Assembly (NCBI GenBank): GCA_964384205.1
Contig: CAYLKS010000046.1
Span: forward strand, 1-21,964
Direction of reading: 5' to 3'
DNA from: CAYLKS01 sp964384205 [NCBI: uncultured bacterium]
Lineage (GTDB): Bacteria > JAGOEH01
DNA length: 21,964 nucleotides
The notes under the pieces were generated by a model, which worked only from the letters and a program-made list of their open reading frames with translations, searched no databases and had not been told where the DNA came from. Position 1 is the first letter of the stretch; each line of letters begins with the position of its first letter. A program made the position numbers and the translations under genes. Shown in pieces: positions 1 to 8,162 of this stretch.

Positions 1-21
1 CAGTTTCAAAAAATAAAATTA

Positions 22-49
22 TTGATTATTTTTATATTTTTGTTATATT
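22..49 (+). promoter_or_regulatory. Candidate promoter of the hybrid kinase gene
   Basis: TTGATT at 22-27 is followed after 16 bp by TATATT at 44-49. The -10 box is preceded by TG at 41-42, which gives an extended -10 (TGTTATATT). The expected start of transcription near 56 leaves a leader of about 30 nt before the ATG at 85. In DNA this A+T-rich such matches are common, so this is only a candidate. Confidence 0.35.
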
Positions 50-84
50 GTTCATATAGTAATTATGTTTTGGAAAGGATGTCT

Positions 85-2838
85 ATGGAGAACAATAAAA
101 GTTTTTTTGAAAAAGTAAAAAAAGTTACGGTTATTTTTATATTGGTCTTTTTGATTATATATTTATTATTGAGTGGGATTTTTATTTATAGTAATTACAA
201 AAAAAAAGTAAAATCATTAAAAGAAAAATATATTGCAGAAAAAAAATATGAGGTAAAAAGAGAAGTTTTATATGCAGTTGAATATATTAAAAGTGAATTA
301 ACTAATTTTGATATAATGATGAAGGATAAAGCTAAAGATGAAATATCTAATGTCTGTGTAATTCTTGGTATTATAAAAAATAGAGGGGAGCATGGAAAGG
401 ATTTATTTTTTAAAAAATTTCTTGAACAATTAGATGATAGAAATGAAGGGATGTATTATTTTTTTATTGATAAAAAAAATAAGAATTTTTGGTGTAATTT
501 AAAGTTGATTAAAAATGATATTAGATTTTTAAATAAACTTATTGCTGATATTAATAAAGATGGTGAGGGATTTTTTGATTTTTTACCTGAAGAGAATAAG
601 AAAATTGAATATAAAGTTTATGTGAAATATTATAAACCTTTGAATATTATTACAGGTATTATAATAGATAAAAATAAGTATTTTAATAAGCTAAAGAGTA
701 AAATATTAAAGGTATTAGTTAATATTAGATTTGGTAAGGAAGGATATATTTTTGTTAATCAATTTGATGGTACTGCCCTAATTAGTAATGGGCATTATTT
801 TTATGGACGAAATAAAAAATTATGGGAGTTATCCTCTGATTATCCATTGGAAGAGGTTAAAAAAGTTTTTAATAAAGAATTAAGAGCGGCTCAGAAAGAC
901 AGTGGTGATTTCATTTTTTATGAATGGATAAAATTAACTAATTTTAATAAAGTATCCCGGAAAGTGTCTTTTATTTATGGTATTAAAGGATTAGATTGGA
1001 TTGTTGGGGCAGGAGTTTATTTAGATGATGTTGATAATGAAATTGCTTTTTTATCAAAAGAAGCACGGAAAGAGTTTTTGATAAATTTTATTGTTATGAT
1101 TGTTATAATCTTTTTATTGATAGTTTCTCTTTTTATTGTTTTTAATAAAATTAATCAGAGATTAAAAAATCATTTTAATGTTTTTATAAGTTTTTTTAAT
1201 AGCGCTGCTTTTTCAGATAAAAGGATAAATGAAGAAAAAATAGAGTATATAGAATTCAAAGAAATGAGTAAGTATGCAAATAAAATGTTAGATGATAAGA
1301 AAAAGTATCAGGAGAATTTACTTAATGAGCGAGAAAAACTTATGATAACCTTAAAGTCTATAGGAGATGCAGTAGTTGTAACAAATGCAAAAGGTGAAAT
1401 TGAAATTTTAAATAAAGAAGCTGAAAGATTGTTAGGAGTGAAGCTTATAGATGTTGAGAATCATCATTTTGAAGAATATTGTAGGTTTATCAGGGGTAAA
1501 GATGGGGAAGAATTGCTTTCTCCGATAGAGCAGGTTTTAAAAACAAAAGAGAAAATATATTTAGAAGGAGATGTAGTTTTAGTTTCCAGTAATGGTAAGA
1601 AATATAATATAACAGATAGCGCAGCACCAATTTTAGATGGAAAGAATAATTTGATTGGTGTTATTGCTGTATTTAGAGATATCACTGAACAATTAAAATT
1701 GGAAAAACAAATGATGAGAAATGAAAAGTTGGAAGCAATAGGTATTTTAGCAGGTGGTATTGCTCATGATTTTAATAATCTTTTAACAGGGGTGTTTGGA
1801 AATATTGAACTGGCAATTTTAAATTTACATCTTGGAAAAATTAGGGAAGCTAATAATTTTTTGAATATTGCGCGGGACGCATTGGAAAGAACTAAAAATT
1901 TAACTAAACAATTACTTATATTCTCTAAAGGTGGAGACCCTATTTTAGAAACAGTGAGTTTGGAATCGATTATAAAAGATATCGCTCAATTTGATTTAAG
2001 TGGAAGTAACATCCGTTTAAATATGTATATAGATAATAATGTTTGGAATATCAAAGCAGATGAAGGCCAGATTAGTAATGTTTTATCTAATATTATTATA
2101 AATGCAAAGCAAGTCATGGACAAAGGTGGTAATATATACATAAGAGCATATAATATTGAAGAAGTAAGCCATCTAAACCCAGATTGTAATGGAAAGTATG
2201 TGTGTATTGAAATAGAAGATGAAGGACCTGGGATCAAGCCGGAACTAATAGATAAAATTTTTGATCCCTATTTTACAACAAAAGATACAGGACATGGCCT
2301 TGGATTGGCAGTTGTTCATTCTATTATTAAGCGTCATAAGGGTTTTATAAATGTTAAATCTGAACTTGGCAAAGGGACTATTTTTTATATATATCTTCCA
2401 GCTGATATTAGTGATATAGATAGTAAAAAAAATCATGCTGGAGAAAATAATATTCATTTTGAAGGAAATGTTCTTATAATGGATGATATTGATTTGGTAA
2501 GCGCAGTAGCTAAGGAAATATTGAATAATTTGGGATTTGATGTAGATATTGTAACGAATTCTAAAGATGCAATAGAAAAATATAAGGCTTCCATTGAGAA
2601 AAGTAAAGTATATGATTTAGTTATTCTGGATTTAACTATCCCGGGAGATATTGGAGGAGAAGAAGTAGCTAAAGAAATATTGAAGATAAATCCTGATGCT
2701 AAAATTGTAGTTGCAAGTGGATATTCCAATAGTCCCATACTTTCAAATTATAAAAAATATGGATTTATTGATAGAATAGAAAAGCCTTTTACTTATGAAG
2801 AATTAAAGGAAATTGTTATAAGAATTTTCAATGGTTGA
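85..2838 (+). CDS. Membrane-bound hybrid sensor histidine kinase (Cache-PAS-HisKA-HATPase-REC)
   Basis: A 917-residue two-component sensor with its own receiver domain. A first membrane helix (about 14-35) and a second (about 331-356) bracket an extracytoplasmic Cache-type sensor; its end has the sCache_2 look (GYIFVNQFDG, then DWIVGAGVYLDD). Cytoplasmic parts follow: a PAS domain (about 415-535, DAVVVTNAKGEIEILN), a dimerisation domain with the H-box AHDFNNLL (His561, predicted autophosphorylation site), an ATPase domain (N-box near 668, then EDEGPGI and GHGLGLAVV), and a receiver (about 795-915) with acidic MDD, phosphoacceptor Asp849 and the lysine of EKPF. I chose the ATG at 85 because GGAAAGG (72-78) lies six bases upstream; an in-frame ATG at 79 and a TTG at 22 are less well placed. 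The receiver has no output domain, so phosphate must pass to an unseen partner. The ligand is unknown. The class is secure; the pathway is not. Confidence 0.93.
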   Translation: MENNKSFFEKVKKVTVIFILVFLIIYLLLSGIFIYSNYKKKVKSLKEKYIAEKKYEVKREVLYAVEYIKSELTNFDIMMKDKAKDEISNVCVILGIIKNRGEHGKDLFFKKFLEQLDDRNEGMYYFFIDKKNKNFWCNLKLIKNDIRFLNKLIADINKDGEGFFDFLPEENKKIEYKVYVKYYKPLNIITGIIIDKNKYFNKLKSKILKVLVNIRFGKEGYIFVNQFDGTALISNGHYFYGRNKKLWELSSDYPLEEVKKVFNKELRAAQKDSGDFIFYEWIKLTNFNKVSRKVSFIYGIKGLDWIVGAGVYLDDVDNEIAFLSKEARKEFLINFIVMIVIIFLLIVSLFIVFNKINQRLKNHFNVFISFFNSAAFSDKRINEEKIEYIEFKEMSKYANKMLDDKKKYQENLLNEREKLMITLKSIGDAVVVTNAKGEIEILNKEAERLLGVKLIDVENHHFEEYCRFIRGKDGEELLSPIEQVLKTKEKIYLEGDVVLVSSNGKKYNITDSAAPILDGKNNLIGVIAVFRDITEQLKLEKQMMRNEKLEAIGILAGGIAHDFNNLLTGVFGNIELAILNLHLGKIREANNFLNIARDALERTKNLTKQLLIFSKGGDPILETVSLESIIKDIAQFDLSGSNIRLNMYIDNNVWNIKADEGQISNVLSNIIINAKQVMDKGGNIYIRAYNIEEVSHLNPDCNGKYVCIEIEDEGPGIKPELIDKIFDPYFTTKDTGHGLGLAVVHSIIKRHKGFINVKSELGKGTIFYIYLPADISDIDSKKNHAGENNIHFEGNVLIMDDIDLVSAVAKEILNNLGFDVDIVTNSKDAIEKYKASIEKSKVYDLVILDLTIPGDIGGEEVAKEILKINPDAKIVVASGYSNSPILSNYKKYGFIDRIEKPFTYEELKEIVIRIFNG

Positions 2839-2919
2839 TATGATAAAGAAATTAATTTAATATATTCTATTTTTTAATAAAAAAATTTAGATTATAAATT
2901 TTTATATTTAATTTTTAAA

Positions 2920-2948
2920 TTGACATAGAGTATTTTTTTTAATAAATT
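2920..2948 (+). promoter_or_regulatory. Candidate promoter of the amidase-like lipoprotein gene
   Basis: A perfect TTGACA at 2920-2925 is followed after 17 bp by TAAATT at 2943-2948 (4 of 6 matches to TATAAT). The predicted start near 2955 gives a leader of about 30 nt ending in a purine-rich ribosome binding site (GGGAGAAGGG, 2975-2984). The -35 box is strong and the -10 box is moderate. Confidence 0.5.
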
Positions 2949-2985
2949 ATTGTAAAATGAAAAACAAAAAAACAGGGAGAAGGGA

Positions 2986-5943
2986 ATGAAAAAATATTTA
3001 TTGATTTTTTTATGGATAATATTTTTATTTAGTTGTTATAAAATACCTGAGGAATATAAATTTTATGATTATAGCAAAATCCCTGAGGATGTTAGAGATA
3101 TTTATAAAAAGGTGGAAAGATTTTTAGTTGATTCTTATTTAGGTAAAAAAGATGTAAAAATAGATGTATTAGTTAAGATAAGTGATGTTAGTATAGATAA
3201 AGAAAATAAAAAAATTAATATAGATTTTACAAAATTTTTATCATATTATCCGATGCGAGAGGATACAGTACGTTATTTATATAATAATATAAGAAAGGCG
3301 CTTGGTAAAAAATATAAAGATTATACTTTAGTTTTAAGCAGTATTAATGAACCCATTGAAGAATTAATTCCAAATTTATATAGAAGATATTATAGTGTTG
3401 ATACTTCAAGATTGTTTAAGGTGAATAAGATAAATAAAAAGCCAGTAGTTGCAAATATTTCGAAAAGTATGATATTTGAACATGGTTTATATAATAAAAA
3501 TATAGCAATTTGGCACAGTCATGGTTGGTATTATAATAATGAAAAGAATAGATGGGAATGGCAGAGGCCTCGTTTGTTTCAAACTGTAGAAGACGTTTTT
3601 CCAATGTCTTATGTGTTGAAATATGTAGTTCCTATGTTAGAACAATCAGGAGCAAATGTGTTTATTCCACGGGAACGAGATTTTAATATGAATGAGTTAA
3701 TAGTTGATAATGATAAAAGTAGTGATTCATTATCTGAGGTGGTTATAAAAGGGAATTGGAATTCTGATTCTTCAGGATTTTATTTGGGAACACCTCCATA
3801 TTATGATAATTATAATCCTTTTGAAAATGGAAGTTTTTTAGAAATAAATTCTGATACTTCTGGAGAAGATTATATAGAGTATATTCCTTATATTCCTGAG
3901 AGTGCTTATTATTCTGTTTATATTTCATATAAGAGCTTGGACAATTCTGTATCTGATGTCTTATATGAGGTATATCATACAGGAGGTGTTACAAAATTTA
4001 ATGTAAATCAAAAGATTGGCGGTGGGACATGGATTTATATTGGTAAATTTTATTTTAAAAAAGGGAAGAATTACAATATTGGCAGAGTGAGATTGTATTC
4101 TAAAAGTGCTGAAAAAGGGGTGATAACATCTGATGCAATAAGATTTGGAGGAGGCTATGGTATTATTGCCAGAGGTGGTAGAACCAGTAGAAGGTTAAAG
4201 TTTTTTGAGGCAGGACGGTATTATTTGCAATTTGCTGGCATGCCGGATACTTTAGTATATCATTTGAATGATAATAATGATTATAAAGATGATTATATGA
4301 GTCGTGGTGAATATGTTAATTATTTGAAAGGAGCACCCTTTGGCCCAAATAAAAATAGAAGTGTCAAAGGATTGAATATACCTATAGATTTATCAATTGC
4401 TTTTCATACTGATGCTGGAATAAAATTTGATTCAACTATTGGTACTTTGACTATTTATAGTGTAGAAGATGAAAAAGGAAATAGATTTTTTCCTGATTCT
4501 GTATCAAGGCTTGCATGTAGAGATTTGGGGGACCTTGTCCAGACTCATATTGTGGATGTTATTCGTAAAAAATATAATCCTTATTGGAAAAGAAGAGCTT
4601 TGATGAATGCCTTGTATTCTGAAGTATATAGACCGAATGTGCCTTCTATAATTCTGGAATTATTATCGCATCAGAATTTTGATGATATGAAATTTGGTAA
4701 AGATCCTGAATTCATGTTTGATGTTTCAAGGGCAATTTATAAGGCAATAGTGGATTTTATTTCTGTAGAGTATCAAGAGCAATTGCAATATCAGCCGTTG
4801 CCTATAAAAGATTTTGGCTTAGAATTTGCTGGAAACAATAAAATAAAATTAAAATGGAGTCCTCAGATTGAAGAAAATGCGCCAGTTGATGGATATATTG
4901 TATATAAAAGAATTGATGGAATGGGTTTTGATAATGGAATTTTTGTAAAAGATTCTTTTTGGGTTTTTGATTCATTAGAATATAATAGAATTTATTCTTT
5001 TAAAATTACAGCTGTCAATCAAGGAGGAGAATCTTTTCCTTCTGAAATTTTATCTGTTGGTTTGCGTGAAAATTCTGAAGATACAGTATTAATTGTTAAT
5101 AATTTTTATAGATTAGCAGCACCCGATGCCTATGACTATAGTAATTTTAAATTTTTTAGAGGGTATGGAGTGCCATATAAATATGATTTTTCTTATATTG
5201 GAGAACAGTATGATGGTAATATAAAAGATGAATTTATTATTAATGATGCCCCCGGTTTTGGATCAAGTTTTGGTAATTATGAAACAAAAATTATTAAAGG
5301 TAATACTTTTGATTTTCCATATGAACATGGTAAGATTTTTTTTGAACTTGGATATTCTTTTATTTCAACTTCTAAGGCAGACTTTATTTCTTCTAATAAT
5401 AATTTTAGTATTGTAGATATAATATCTGGGTTAGAAAAAACAAAAGTAAAATATGATGCAGGCAAAGGTTATTATAATGATTATTCCATTTTTGATGAAC
5501 CTTTGATGGGAAAAATAAACGAGCTATGCAATAATGGAGCAAATATTTTATTATCAGGAGCATATATTGCAAGTGATGCTATAAAGGATTCGAGTGTTTC
5601 AGATTTTATTATTAAAAAATTGAAATATACATTTCAATCTGATAATGCTACTATTACTGGTGCTATAAATTCAGTTGATGAACATTTTGGAGCAGTTGAT
5701 GATACATTATATTTTAAAATGAATCCAGATTTTAATTATTATGGAATAACATCTTGTGATGCTATTGCACCTGTTAATGGGAGCCATACTATTTATAGAT
5801 ATAGTGAAAATAATAAATCGGCAATTGTAGCTTATAAAGGGAAATATAAATTAATTATTATGGGGTTCCCTTTTGAAAATATTATTGGAGATGATAACAA
5901 AAAGAAATTACTGAAAAATTTTATGAATTTTTTCAGTAATTAA
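2986..5943 (+). CDS. Lipoprotein, amidase_3-like with inserted golvesin domain and FN3 ('xanthan lyase' family)
   Basis: A 985-residue exported lipoprotein. Residues 1-17 form a lipoprotein signal with a hydrophobic core and lipobox LFSC; Cys17 would be lipidated. The first half of an N-acetylmuramoyl-L-alanine amidase-like fold follows (IAIWHSHGW, His179; TVED, Glu202). A golvesin C-terminal-like beta domain comes next (about 250-390), then the second half of the amidase fold (IAFHTDAG, His474; IILELLSHQN, Glu558). These positions fit the zinc and catalytic residues of amidase_3 enzymes, but that is inference from motifs. An FN3 domain (about 605-695) and a C-terminal region with a GATase-like stretch (NILLSGAYIASD) complete the layout. 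In Bacteroidetes such proteins are often labelled 'xanthan lyase', a name that probably misdescribes them; wall amide cleavage is more likely. The ribosome binding site GGGAG (2975-2979) supports the ATG. The stop overlaps that of the convergent neighbour. Confidence 0.85.
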   Translation: MKKYLLIFLWIIFLFSCYKIPEEYKFYDYSKIPEDVRDIYKKVERFLVDSYLGKKDVKIDVLVKISDVSIDKENKKINIDFTKFLSYYPMREDTVRYLYNNIRKALGKKYKDYTLVLSSINEPIEELIPNLYRRYYSVDTSRLFKVNKINKKPVVANISKSMIFEHGLYNKNIAIWHSHGWYYNNEKNRWEWQRPRLFQTVEDVFPMSYVLKYVVPMLEQSGANVFIPRERDFNMNELIVDNDKSSDSLSEVVIKGNWNSDSSGFYLGTPPYYDNYNPFENGSFLEINSDTSGEDYIEYIPYIPESAYYSVYISYKSLDNSVSDVLYEVYHTGGVTKFNVNQKIGGGTWIYIGKFYFKKGKNYNIGRVRLYSKSAEKGVITSDAIRFGGGYGIIARGGRTSRRLKFFEAGRYYLQFAGMPDTLVYHLNDNNDYKDDYMSRGEYVNYLKGAPFGPNKNRSVKGLNIPIDLSIAFHTDAGIKFDSTIGTLTIYSVEDEKGNRFFPDSVSRLACRDLGDLVQTHIVDVIRKKYNPYWKRRALMNALYSEVYRPNVPSIILELLSHQNFDDMKFGKDPEFMFDVSRAIYKAIVDFISVEYQEQLQYQPLPIKDFGLEFAGNNKIKLKWSPQIEENAPVDGYIVYKRIDGMGFDNGIFVKDSFWVFDSLEYNRIYSFKITAVNQGGESFPSEILSVGLRENSEDTVLIVNNFYRLAAPDAYDYSNFKFFRGYGVPYKYDFSYIGEQYDGNIKDEFIINDAPGFGSSFGNYETKIIKGNTFDFPYEHGKIFFELGYSFISTSKADFISSNNNFSIVDIISGLEKTKVKYDAGKGYYNDYSIFDEPLMGKINELCNNGANILLSGAYIASDAIKDSSVSDFIIKKLKYTFQSDNATITGAINSVDEHFGAVDDTLYFKMNPDFNYYGITSCDAIAPVNGSHTIYRYSENNKSAIVAYKGKYKLIIMGFPFENIIGDDNKKKLLKNFMNFFSN
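5906..5941. terminator. Hairpin at convergent gene ends, possible bidirectional terminator
   Basis: AATTACTGAAAAA (5906-5918) and TTTTTCAGTAATT (5929-5941) are perfect 13-bp inverted repeats with a 10-nt loop. On the minus strand the stem begins at the stop codon of the TIM-barrel gene and is followed by a T-rich tract (TCTTTTTGTT), as expected of an intrinsic terminator. On the plus strand it lies in the last codons of the lipoprotein gene and no T-tract follows, so the rightward case is weaker. Only two GC pairs plus A/T pairs make the stem modest. Confidence 0.5.
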
Positions 5944-7016
5944 ATTTCAGATAAAATTTTAATTTTTTCTTCATTATATGAGAATAATGCTATTCCATGA
6001 GCTTTTGTGCTATAGCATAAATTAATAACTTTTTTAAGATTTTTGTTATCTATTGCTGGTAAAAATATACCTGGATATAGTTTTGTAGTATTTTTAATTT
6101 TTGTTAAATTATGATTTGTAACTTTTTTTATCCAGTTAATATTTTCACCGTAAAAATTATGATAAATCATAGGAAAAAGAAGATCAATATTCCATTTATC
6201 CCATTGTTGTCTCACATTTTTCCTGGCCATTTCAGGAGTAGGGAATACAGCAGCAGATAATAATTTATTATTTTTATGTACTATATCATAAGCAGTATTG
6301 ACAAAAGAATTAATATTATTTAATCTGAAAATTTCCCATTCTTTTTCATATTTTTCAGGGTCAAATTTTAACTTTGTTTCTTTCTCAAATTTTTCTTTAC
6401 AGGTATCACAGTAGCAAAAATCATATTGAGGATAAATTTTAGATTGGACAATTCCATATTTTTCTTGGAGTTTTATTGGTAATATAACATCTGGGTATCT
6501 AATATAATCAAGATGCACACCGGCTAATCCTTTTATTTTTGATAAATCATTAATAATTGTTAATAGGTATTCTCGCGCATCTTTATTAGATGGACATAAC
6601 CATCTGTAATATCCTACATAAGGAGGATGGTCTATACATGATTGCCCTAATTTGTTAATTTGAAACCAATTTTTATGGTTTGTTAAGAGCTCCTTTTCAT
6701 TTTTTAAAAATGTTATAAACCATCCGTATATTTTAATATTATGTTTTTTAGCTAATGGAATAATAAAATCTTCAATATCAAATCTATTTTTTTGAATAGA
6801 GTTTTTGAAAACATTAATATTGACAGATAGATTGATATTTTTGATATTAGCTTTAGAAAGTATATTGAATGCATATTCCCAATCTTTTTCAGACCAATTT
6901 TTATCAATATTCATCCATACAAAATTATCATGTTTTTTTTGTGCTAATAGGGATTTAGTAAAAATTAAATTAGCCATTATAATTCCTGAGTATTTTAGAA
7001 ATTTCCTTCTATCCAT
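5940..7016 (-). CDS. Exported GHL10-like TIM-barrel protein (putative glycoside hydrolase), Tat signal
   Basis: A 358-residue protein that I place in the GHL10-like ('family 10-like glycosyl hydrolase') group of TIM-barrel proteins. It begins with a twin-arginine-type signal (DRRKFLK, then a hydrophobic stretch ending near LLAQ, about residue 26), so it is likely exported folded. The best family signature is GVHLDYIRYPD (Asp170 in HLDY), the conserved strand end of these barrels, supported by KIYGWFITF upstream and DLLFPMIYHNFYG downstream. The motif FCYCDTC (Cys201, Cys203, Cys206) resembles a small metal-binding knuckle. Substrate unknown; carbohydrate of the cell surface is a reasonable guess. 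The ribosome binding site AAGGAG stands five bases before the ATG. It lies 28 bp after sufB in the same direction and is probably the last gene of that operon. The stop codon overlaps the convergent lipoprotein gene. Confidence 0.75.
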   Translation of the reverse strand: MDRRKFLKYSGIIMANLIFTKSLLAQKKHDNFVWMNIDKNWSEKDWEYAFNILSKANIKNINLSVNINVFKNSIQKNRFDIEDFIIPLAKKHNIKIYGWFITFLKNEKELLTNHKNWFQINKLGQSCIDHPPYVGYYRWLCPSNKDAREYLLTIINDLSKIKGLAGVHLDYIRYPDVILPIKLQEKYGIVQSKIYPQYDFCYCDTCKEKFEKETKLKFDPEKYEKEWEIFRLNNINSFVNTAYDIVHKNNKLLSAAVFPTPEMARKNVRQQWDKWNIDLLFPMIYHNFYGENINWIKKVTNHNLTKIKNTTKLYPGIFLPAIDNKNLKKVINLCYSTKAHGIALFSYNEEKIKILSEI

Positions 7017-7044
7017 AAACTCTCCTTACATAATAAAAGATAGT

Positions 7045-8148
7045 TTACATTCCTTTGAGAGATTGTTCAATAACAAGATCAATGGCTTCCTGTAAAAATT
7101 TTGGTAGCCCTTTGATTTTAATGTCAAGAAAGCCGTGTACTATAAGACTTCTTGCATCATCTTCAGAAATACCTCGTGACATAAGATAAGAAATTTCTTC
7201 CTGACCAATTTTACCAATAGAAGCTTCATGTGATAATTCCACATCATTTTTTGAGCTATTCAATGATGGTTGAGAGTATATTCTTCCATTGTCTTTTAAT
7301 ATTATTCCACTGCATTCCATAAATCCACTAACGCCATCGGATTCTGCCTGGAGCTCTGCTGGTGCTGTAACCTGTCCTCCATTAGTTACAACTCTGCTTA
7401 TTATATGTCCTTGTGCTCCGGGTGCATTTAATACAATTTTCCCTCCTACAAATAAATTTGATTTTTCCGGTGCGAATATAATTGAACTTAATTTAGCATT
7501 AGAATTTTTACCGTTTAAAAATACAGTCGGAGCAGTATGCAGAGAATGAACCTCATTCATTGTTATATAATTAGATATGAATTTCCCACCTTCTTCAACG
7601 CTAATAGCAGATCTTGGCCTAACATCAACAGTGGGTGCCCAATCATGAACCATTGTATAACTTAAAAAGGCATTTTTTTTGACAAAAATTTCAGTTATAC
7701 CAATATGTTTTCCTTTATTAGAATAGTTGGCTGCTGCACAACCATTCAATATATGTAATTCACTATCTTCTTCTGCTATAATGATATTGTGAACAATTTG
7801 TTCATCTCTAATCCCTTTAATGTAAAAACATGATTGTAAAGGGAGTTTGGCTTTAATGCCTTTTCCAACTCTGATAAAATATCCTTGTGGTATTTTTTGT
7901 TCATATGTTACTTTAGTAAATTCATCTTTGTTAGGATCAACCAATTTCCAGAAGTATTGTTGTAGCCAATCATATTTTTCCAATGCCTTATTTATCGGAT
8001 ACATTTCAACACCTTCTATATTTACATTTGATTCGACAACTTCATCTTCAACAAGTATAAAAGAGCCGCCACGCGGATTTTCAGTATCAGTTGATATACC
8101 AACTTTTTCCATTTTTAATTTATCTTCTTTTTGTAATTCTAAGCTCAT
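7045..8148 (-). CDS. sufB: SufB/SufD-family Fe-S cluster assembly scaffold
   Basis: A 367-residue member of the SufB/SufD family, the beta-helical scaffold that works with the SufC ATPase to build iron-sulfur clusters in the cytoplasm. It is shorter than the usual SufB (about 450-490 residues), as expected of the compact SufBC type. The C-terminal core is well conserved: MECSGIIL with Cys279, ELSHEAS with His307-Glu308, then YLMSRGISEDDAR and IVHGFLD. Cys279 and His307/Glu308 occupy the positions of the Cys and His/Glu implicated in cluster assembly in E. coli SufB/SufD; the assignment is by motif alone. No sufD is visible, so the scaffold may be a homodimer. I chose the ATG at 8148 because AAGGAGA lies six bases upstream; a longer in-frame start at 8190 would overlap sufC. 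It starts 14 bp after sufC. Confidence 0.92.
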   Translation of the reverse strand: MSLELQKEDKLKMEKVGISTDTENPRGGSFILVEDEVVESNVNIEGVEMYPINKALEKYDWLQQYFWKLVDPNKDEFTKVTYEQKIPQGYFIRVGKGIKAKLPLQSCFYIKGIRDEQIVHNIIIAEEDSELHILNGCAAANYSNKGKHIGITEIFVKKNAFLSYTMVHDWAPTVDVRPRSAISVEEGGKFISNYITMNEVHSLHTAPTVFLNGKNSNAKLSSIIFAPEKSNLFVGGKIVLNAPGAQGHIISRVVTNGGQVTAPAELQAESDGVSGFMECSGIILKDNGRIYSQPSLNSSKNDVELSHEASIGKIGQEEISYLMSRGISEDDARSLIVHGFLDIKIKGLPKFLQEAIDLVIEQSLKGM

Positions 8149-8162
8149 TTTATTTCTCCTTT

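Noticed and set aside
22-84. TTG start at 22 extending the hybrid kinase by 21 residues
   Set aside because: It has no ribosome binding site, it would place the extended -10 box inside the gene, and the ATG at 85 has a well-spaced GGAAAGG.
2881-2903. Inverted repeat AAAAATTTA/TAAATTTTT after the kinase gene
   Set aside because: It is a 9-bp stem made only of A/T pairs in A/T-rich DNA with no T-tract after it; it is expected by chance and is weak as a terminator.
5228-5465. Small open frames on both strands within the lipoprotein gene
   Set aside because: They lie inside a conserved reading frame and encode low-complexity hydrophobic peptides without start signals.
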